Assembly: GCA_024811115.1 (NCBI GenBank)
Contig: JAKOGH010000300.1
Span: 1 to 13,242 of the forward strand
Direction: 5' to 3'
DNA: 13,242 bases
Source: Terana coerulea
Lineage: Eukaryota > Basidiomycota > Agaricomycetes > Polyporales > Phanerochaetaceae
Shown here: in pieces, positions 8,275 to 13,242 of the stretch
Layout: each line of letters opens with the position of its first letter
Position numbering within the stretch: the first letter of the stretch is position 1
The notes under the pieces: generated by a model
Seen by the model: the letters and a program-made list of their open reading frames with translations, nothing else
What the model was told of the DNA's origin: nothing
The model's database searches: none
Made by a program: the position numbers and the translations under genes

Positions 8275-10471
8275 ATGCCTTTCATCTCTGGGTATGGCCC
8301 AGACTGGTCAGCCCTCCTTCAGCGCGCAGAAGATTTGGAGGACCTTCTGAATCTGCCTAAGCTGAACAGATCCACTGTCGCTGGAATCTCCGTCGCCATC
8401 GCAGGGAATATACTCATTTCTCTTGCTTTGAATTGCCAGAAGCTTGCACACAAGAGGCTGGAGCTAGAGCGGGAACAGTTGGACGAGCCAGAAGGTCAAA
8501 AGGCAGGCGACAACCTTCGCCGAATTGCAGAGGAAGAGGATGGCGAGCCGGCAGATATCGAAGGCCTAGAAATCCATATCACTTCGGAGGATTCCACCAC
8601 GGAGACTGAACCTCTGCTAAATGGTCGTCCGAGTGCGGCGCCGTATGGCTCAAGTTCGCTTGCAAGTGCACCCGCTACGCCGAGTGGCAGATCCGAGCCT
8701 ACTACTCTACACTCTCCACTATCCCTCAGCAAAGCCCACGCAAGGCGATTTGCAAGAGAAACTGATCATGCCCACCTCAGTGCAACGCACGTCATTCCCG
8801 TGGATGTGGTCAGGCTCCGCCCCAAGGGACCCGAAAGAAATAGTTCGTTTAGTAGCAAGAGTAACGAGCATGCAAACGAAAGCGACTACTTGAAGTCTAA
8901 GCTTTGGTACGCACTCTGTCACTTTTTCCACATCTTCCATGTGTACCTATTGCGAATTATGTCAATAAAATTAGGTGGCTTGGCTTTACCCTTATGAATG
9001 TCGGAGAGATTGGCAATTTCATTTCGTATGGGTTTGCACCTGCGTCTGTTGTAGCCCCCTAGGCACCGTAAGCCAAGGTATTGAGTAGAGAGTGTCAAAC
9101 GCTTACCATAGTTTTCTAGTTCGCCCTCGTTGCCAACTGTATATTTGCGCCGGTGCTGCTGAAGGAGCGTTTCCGAAAGGTGTGCATACTACAGCCGTCC
9201 GTCTCTGCTTTACCTAACATTGCTGCTTCTAGAGGGATATTATCGGCATTTTTATAGCTATCGTTGGAGCAGTAACAGTGGTCCTTTCTGCCAATGCTTC
9301 AGACAGCAAACTTGACCCCGACTCGCTCCTCCGCGCGATCAGTCAACGAGCATTCATTGGATATGCCATTGTATACGTCGTTGCAGCCGTTGTTCTCATT
9401 GGCTTATCGGAGAGGTCTATCGGCCAAAGATATGTTTTCGTGGATGTAGGATTATGTGCGTTATTTGGTAAGGTTTCTTGCGGCAATCATAACATTGCAC
9501 AGCTGATCATGCGTTAGGAGGATTTACTGTGCTTTCAACCAAAGCATTCTCAAGCCTACTTACTCGAGAATGGTTTGAAATCTTTACTGAGTGGATAACG
9601 TACCCAGTTCTCATTGTAAGCCTTCGGGTTTCTGTTCACGACATATTCTTCTGACAAGTGGATTGTGTCGGCAGGTACTCGTCAGTACTGGCATAGGACA
9701 GATTAAATACCTAAATCGTGCTCTAATGCGCTTTGATAGCAAAGTGAGTGCAGCATGCGACACTAAGAACATAAGCTCATTATGTTTCTTCCAGCTTGTT
9801 GTTCCTACACAGTTCGTTACGTTCAACCTATCAGCAATTGTCGGCTCTGCCATCCTCTATGGAGACTTCAAACGGGCGACATTCCACCAGATTGTGACCT
9901 TCCTGTACGGCTGCGCAGCGACCTTTGCGGGAGTCTTCCTCCTTGCGTGGGCACATGGTCCTAATGAAGAGAGTCAAAGTGGGGCACCCGATGAGGACCC
10001 AGAAGCAGCATTAAGCGCAACCGCAGACGACGCCACCGTGCAGATCTTGCGCGTAGGCAGCTTGTCCCGAAGAAACCGAGCGGCGTTGATAATCCCGGAT
10101 GGCGCTCTTGAGAGCACAGGGGAACGCCGATTTTGAGGAACAGGCGCAGCATGGTCAGTCTGATTGGGCTGAGTTCGCCAGCACAGGTGAGAGCATTCAT
10201 ATTCTTTGAGAGTGATGAACTGACACGGCCACAGCGATTGTTACTTGTCCACACTCCGCCGCGCGAAGAGCTTATGCGTACACTATCGCATGAGTATGAA
10301 TCTGACGCATCCCACGATGGCTCTGGGCGAAGGCGCACAATGAGTTGGGTCGGCGGAGATGGGAGTAGCCCTGCGCGGCGTACCGAGCTACGCAAAATCA
10401 GGTCGAACGCTGCGAGTAGAGAGCCAAGCCAGAACCGTTCCAGGCCAAACGTCGCCCGAAGCCCTAGTTGA
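8275..10471 (+). CDS. NIPA-type magnesium transporter (8 exons, two frame breaks)
   Basis: Multi-pass membrane protein of the NIPA/DUF803 family, which carries Mg2+. Exons: 8275-8906, 8975-9067, 9120-9179, 9233-9467, 9518-9615, 9675-9743, 9795-10186, 10235-10471; introns 48-68 nt, all GT-AG. TM1 is about residues 34-54 (AGISVAIAGNILISLALN). A long acidic and Ser-rich insert (roughly residues 60-205) separates it from the other segments, which include GEIGNFISYGFAPASVVAP, FALVANCIFAPVLLKE, LVSTGIGQIKYLNRAL and VPTQFVTFNLSAIVGSAILY. Two single-base breaks interrupt it. In the five-C run 9055-9059 one C is missing, so the conserved VVAPLGT reads into a TAG at 9060. In the four-G run 10119-10122 one G is missing, so the C-terminal part (RRSMVSLIGLSSPAQ, then RLLLVHTPPRE after the last intron) is out of frame. 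With both corrected the protein is about 605 residues; uncorrected it stops after 239. Confidence 0.88.
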
Positions 10472-10926
10472 TGTATCCCTATCGTCGATTCACTGTTTGT
10501 AAAGACTATCACTCCTCACATCTCTACATGTATAGCGGACACAGCACATTTCTCTCTAGACCGTGTACATCTCTTTGTAATTGTTGCTAGAGTTTCCTAT
10601 ACAGCTCCGGCTGCATTACCGCTCATCTGTCATTCTCCGTCCAGGGTCCAAATACGAACCTGACGTACCCTTGCCAGGATGCCGCGCAGATGCATCTACA
10701 TGCCTCGTGGACTTCTACACGTTGACAATTGCACCACTGTTTATGTACGACTGCCTCGTGTCGGAGCCACTGCTCGGTATGTATATATGTGAGCTCATGA
10801 ACTCCCCTCAGATTATCCTCTGTATCTTGCATACGCCTGTAGCTTCAGCAGTCTACCGCACACCTCAAGCTCGCAATAATCGTTTCTCCGCCACAACTCT
10901 CCACCATTACGTCCACACGTTCGCCC
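10472..10926. other. Intergenic, NIPA end to DUF336 start
   Basis: About 455 bases that hold the NIPA 3' end and the DUF336 promoter. A TATATA at 10782-10787 lies about 140 bases before the ATG, and a pyrimidine-rich stretch (CTCTCCACC and neighbours) just precedes it, as is common before fungal start sites. The open frame passing through here shows no family resemblance. Confidence 0.5.
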
Positions 10927-11804
10927 ATGTTCAACGGGTTTCACAACCCGCAGCCGCCAAGTGACACGGAGCTCGCCACTCAGACGTTGAACGAAGAGAC
11001 AGGATATAGGTTCCCGTCATTCACAGCAAACGACGCCGTCACCCTCGGACTGTCGCTAAGAAAACGATTTCGCGCATCAAGTCGACATGGGAAGGGAAAA
11101 GGTCTGGTGATCAGTGTGCAGTCCATCGCAGGGCACCCGCTATTCTCATGTACCGTCGGAGACCTGGGCGGCATATCTGGTATGGGTGATGTCGGCCTGG
11201 ATAGCTGGGCATGCCTTGAGGTATTTCTGCGAGCGACTAGTGCAGCACACTATGCTAAATATTCGGGTCAATGCAGAGTATGATTGCGCTCGTGAAGCGC
11301 ACAGGCCATTCAAGCTACTATGTAGAGAAAGGGATGTCTGCCATGAACAAAACACCAGAACAAATGGGCATGGAAGGGAATAGTCGGGTCTGCGGAGGAG
11401 GTGAGCAAATGTATTGTAAGGCAGCACCCGAACTCATTCTCGAGAAGCATTTCCAATATGGCTGGAGGCATGTCCGTTAGCGGTTCGAGAAGTGAAGAAG
11501 TTGAATTGATTTAATATAGAACGCGCCTTGCTGTCCAATGGCAGTTGTAGGGTGCTACTCGGGATCGAGCGTTGATGACCACCACGTAAGTTCACTTCCC
11601 ACCAGACGTCTGGCGAAGAGATATATCTTATTTCTGTAGCTGGTTGTGACAACGGTCAGGGATTATCTCAAGAAAATGCTGCGAGAAAGCGACGCACAAA
11701 GTGCACAACCTCCTCCAGCCACAGGGTCAATGGGAAGGTCCCTCCGAGGGAACGGGATAGTCTGGTATGTGTTAGATCTGCTACCGCTTGTAGGACAGTC
11801 CTGA
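10927..11804 (+). CDS. HbpS/GlcG-like (DUF336) protein, YBR137W-type (5 exons, GC-AG intron)
   Basis: Small soluble protein of the DUF336 (HbpS/GlcG-like, UPF0303) group, related to yeast YBR137W. Its biochemical role in fungi is not well settled; some bacterial members bind or break down haem. Exons: 10927-11220, 11277-11400, 11448-11467, 11520-11585, 11640-11804, giving 669 nt, 222 residues. Family marks: SFTANDAVTLGLSLRKR, GDVGLDSWACLE, KRTGHSSYYVEKGMSAMNK, then GGAFPIWLENAPCCP and VVTTVRDYLKKM. The motif AFPIWLE sits on a 20-nt microexon (11448-11467). The intron after it begins GC, not GT (11468-11519, GCATGT...TATAG); phases and the family sequence leave no GT alternative. The other introns are GT-AG of 56, 47 and 54 nt. 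The last 35 or so residues have no clear family match, so the true end may differ. Convergent with the SSB gene. Confidence 0.85.
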
Positions 11805-12042
11805 AGGTCTCTCTGCAAAGAAGTGGATGGCGGAGCCCACCGCCAGCTCGGTCTTGCGGGACAGTCATATAAGTGACTTCAGGAGTGACTATCGCGACAG
11901 TTATCGTGAAGACGAGCATGAAGATCATTAGCCAAGCATATATGCAGATTGGACAGCACCGAATTACACAAGATTAGCGTAGCCAAGCTACCATAGGCTA
12001 TAAACAGTGAATGGAGATGTAAGGGATATGAGAGTCTGGTAT
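11805..12042. other. Intergenic between convergent DUF336 and SSB genes
   Basis: A 238-base gap holding the 3' ends of two genes that face each other. No coding frame with family resemblance was seen; the downstream UTRs may overlap. Confidence 0.5.
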
Positions 12043-12729
12043 TCATTCGGAGCCTTCCTTCTCGCCTGAAGAACCCTTCTTCAAGAGACGCAGCGACTCT
12101 GTCGTGATGATCAGTGACCGGCATACAGTTACAAACGGCAAGCCAGCTTACCGTGACGAAGAAGGATCTGGCGTTGGCCCGACGGCGAATCAGGGTCTGC
12201 AGAAGGGTCTGCCTCCCTAATCTCGTAGTTAGCTTCGACATACACCTGTGACCCTTTGGTGAGGGTCTTCAGGTACGCGTTGGAGCTTGGGTTGAAAGAC
12301 AAGACGGTATGCCACGTCGTTTGGGACTCAGTGCGTGCTATATGAAGGGTTATGGGTTAAGCTTGCTGGCAGAGAAACTGAGACCACGCACTGCCATCCG
12401 CCGCTGGCGGAGGAGGTGGGTAGTTATTTGTGGCAACAGTGTACCTGGCCGTACACATGTGAGCATTCACAGTGTAGAACAGAGCACCAGCTCACGTACG
12501 AGACATATTCCTTGTCATTCCTGGTCATGCGTGCCTCTGGGTTCTTACCCAAACGTCCGATGAGGATGAGCTTTGCCAAGTCAGCTTGCCGTCTGGGAGT
12601 GGTCGAAAAGGCCTGGAAACATATCGAACGCGTGATTCCAATAAGTATCGTGGTTGCCTACAGCAGACACAGTTGCCTTACCCGAGTGAACGACCCATGG
12701 GTAGCAGAACGACGAACAGCGGAAAACAT
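12043..12729 (-). CDS. RIM1: Mitochondrial single-stranded DNA-binding protein (5 exons)
   Basis: Binds single-stranded mitochondrial DNA during replication through a bacterial-type OB fold. Exons in reading order: 12729-12682, 12612-12500, 12444-12392, 12337-12152, 12098-12043; total 456 nt, 151 residues, all phases agreeing. Introns are 53-69 nt, GT-AG. The N-terminus MFSAVRRSATHGSFTR followed by AFSTTPRR is basic, Ser-rich and lacks acidic residues, a clear mitochondrial targeting sequence split between exons 1 and 2. The OB fold follows: LAKLILIGRLGKNPEAR, YTVATNNYPPPPP, TTWHTVLSFNPSSNAYLKTL, KGSQVYVEANYEIRE, and a short C-terminal RQILLRHESLRLLKKG. A TGA at 12045-12043 ends it. The length fits fungal Rim1-type SSBs. 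It starts 205 bases from, and divergent to, HBS1. Confidence 0.94.
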
Positions 12730-12934
12730 AGCGGAAGCAGGTGGTTGGGATTGCGTTGTATTTTGGACGCGAACATTTGGATCGCCCTCCGGTCACATCA
12801 CGCTGTCACGCTTGGCTCGATTGGCAATTTGGCATGACGCATTGACGCTTGTTTCCCTCTTACGCTTGACCAGGTTCCTCCACAGTCCTCGTTTCCTATC
12901 CTCCATATTGTACATTTAGAAGCCCTTTGCAAGC
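12730..12934. promoter_or_regulatory. Shared promoter region RIM1 / HBS1
   Basis: Only 205 bases separate the two divergent start codons, so both promoters lie here. No obvious TATA box or repeated motif stands out. Confidence 0.5.
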
Positions 12935-13242
12935 ATGTCACGACATAGGCTTATTCGAAACATGAACATTGAGGGTAGGGCTGATACCCGGCTTGAGCTT
13001 TGCATGACGGTACTAACTCACGTTTAGATGAACTGGAGGAAGACTACCCAGAAGAGGGCGGGGAAGAGGATCTCTCTACGGAGGAGTACGGTATGTGGTA
13101 ATCACGGTATCATGACTATTAATAAAGTAATTTGCCTTCATAGAGCAACTCATGAAGGGTCTGGAACAGATCCATGCAACCATTGGAACCGCAGACCAGT
13201 CTGGTTTCACCGACGAATTTATCAAGGAGACATTGTATCATT
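12935..13242 (+). CDS. HBS1: HBS1, ribosome-rescue GTPase, N-terminal part only
   Basis: Hbs1 is an eEF1A-like GTPase that works with Dom34/Pelota to free stalled ribosomes (no-go and non-stop decay). Only the start is inside the window: exons 12935-12974, 13028-13090 and 13144 to the edge, about 67 codons, with two 53-nt GT-AG introns. The N-terminus MSRHRLIRNMNIEDELEEDY matches the HBS1 N-terminal pattern (basic start, then an acidic stretch). Exon 3 gives EQLMKGLEQIHATIG and FTDEFIKETLYH, the beginning of the small helical N-terminal domain that touches the ribosome. The GTPase domain lies beyond the right edge, so the call rests on the N-terminus only. The first intron has a clear CTAAC branch site. 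Confidence 0.85.

Noticed and set aside
10581..10964. 127-codon forward open frame between NIPA and DUF336
   Set aside because: It overlaps the DUF336 promoter and start in another frame and has no recognisable motif.
11765..11823. Possible extra intron near the DUF336 3' end (GTATGT donor)
   Set aside because: One acceptor creates an immediate stop and the other a short unmatched tail. Reading straight to the TGA at 11802-11804 is simpler.
11668..11928. Reverse open frame with a hydrophobic start (MIFMLVFTITVAIV)
   Set aside because: It is mostly antisense to the last DUF336 exon and no upstream exon or family supports it.
2385..13242. The genes as a functional cluster or new system
   Set aside because: They are conserved single-copy housekeeping genes of unrelated pathways on both strands, with normal intergenic gaps.

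Overview
This window is nuclear DNA from a filamentous basidiomycete fungus, most likely an agaricomycete. The signs are protein genes cut by many very short introns (33 protein-gene introns deduced here, 47-71 nt each), tight spacing, genes on both strands, a tRNA-Ala with its own intron, and a set of ordinary eukaryotic housekeeping genes. There are no prokaryotic operons, CRISPR arrays or complete mobile elements.

Layout. Bases 1-2384 hold no gene I can recognise. They contain a short hairpin (680-719), a frame at 1644-2360 open except for one stop codon, and two CACGTG motifs shortly before the first gene. Next are an MBOAT lysophospholipid acyltransferase (ALE1-like, + strand, 2385-4481), tRNA-Ala(UGC) (+, 4822-4921), TFIID/SAGA subunit TAF9 (+, 5416-6232), the ER membrane Sar1 exchange factor SEC12 (-, 8037-6405), a NIPA-type magnesium transporter (+, 8275-10471), a small HbpS/GlcG-like (DUF336) protein (+, 10927-11804), the mitochondrial single-stranded DNA-binding protein RIM1 (-, 12729-12043), and the 5' part of the ribosome-rescue GTPase HBS1 (+, 12935 to the right edge).

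Gene relations. SEC12/NIPA and RIM1/HBS1 are divergent pairs with short shared promoter regions. TAF9/SEC12 and DUF336/RIM1 are convergent pairs. The functions (phospholipid remodelling, transcription, ER export, Mg transport, mtDNA maintenance, ribosome rescue) do not form a pathway, so this is an ordinary gene-dense stretch and not a cluster.

The points most worth a second look concern gene structure. Three single-base frame breaks lie in short C or G runs (one in TAF9, two in the NIPA gene) and look like sequencing or assembly indels, but could be real. The DUF336 gene has a 20-nt microexon followed by a GC-AG intron. Four introns are multiples of three with no stop, so they could be retained in frame. 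Base composition rises sharply in the last exons of the acyltransferase gene. I did not find a convincing new biological system.
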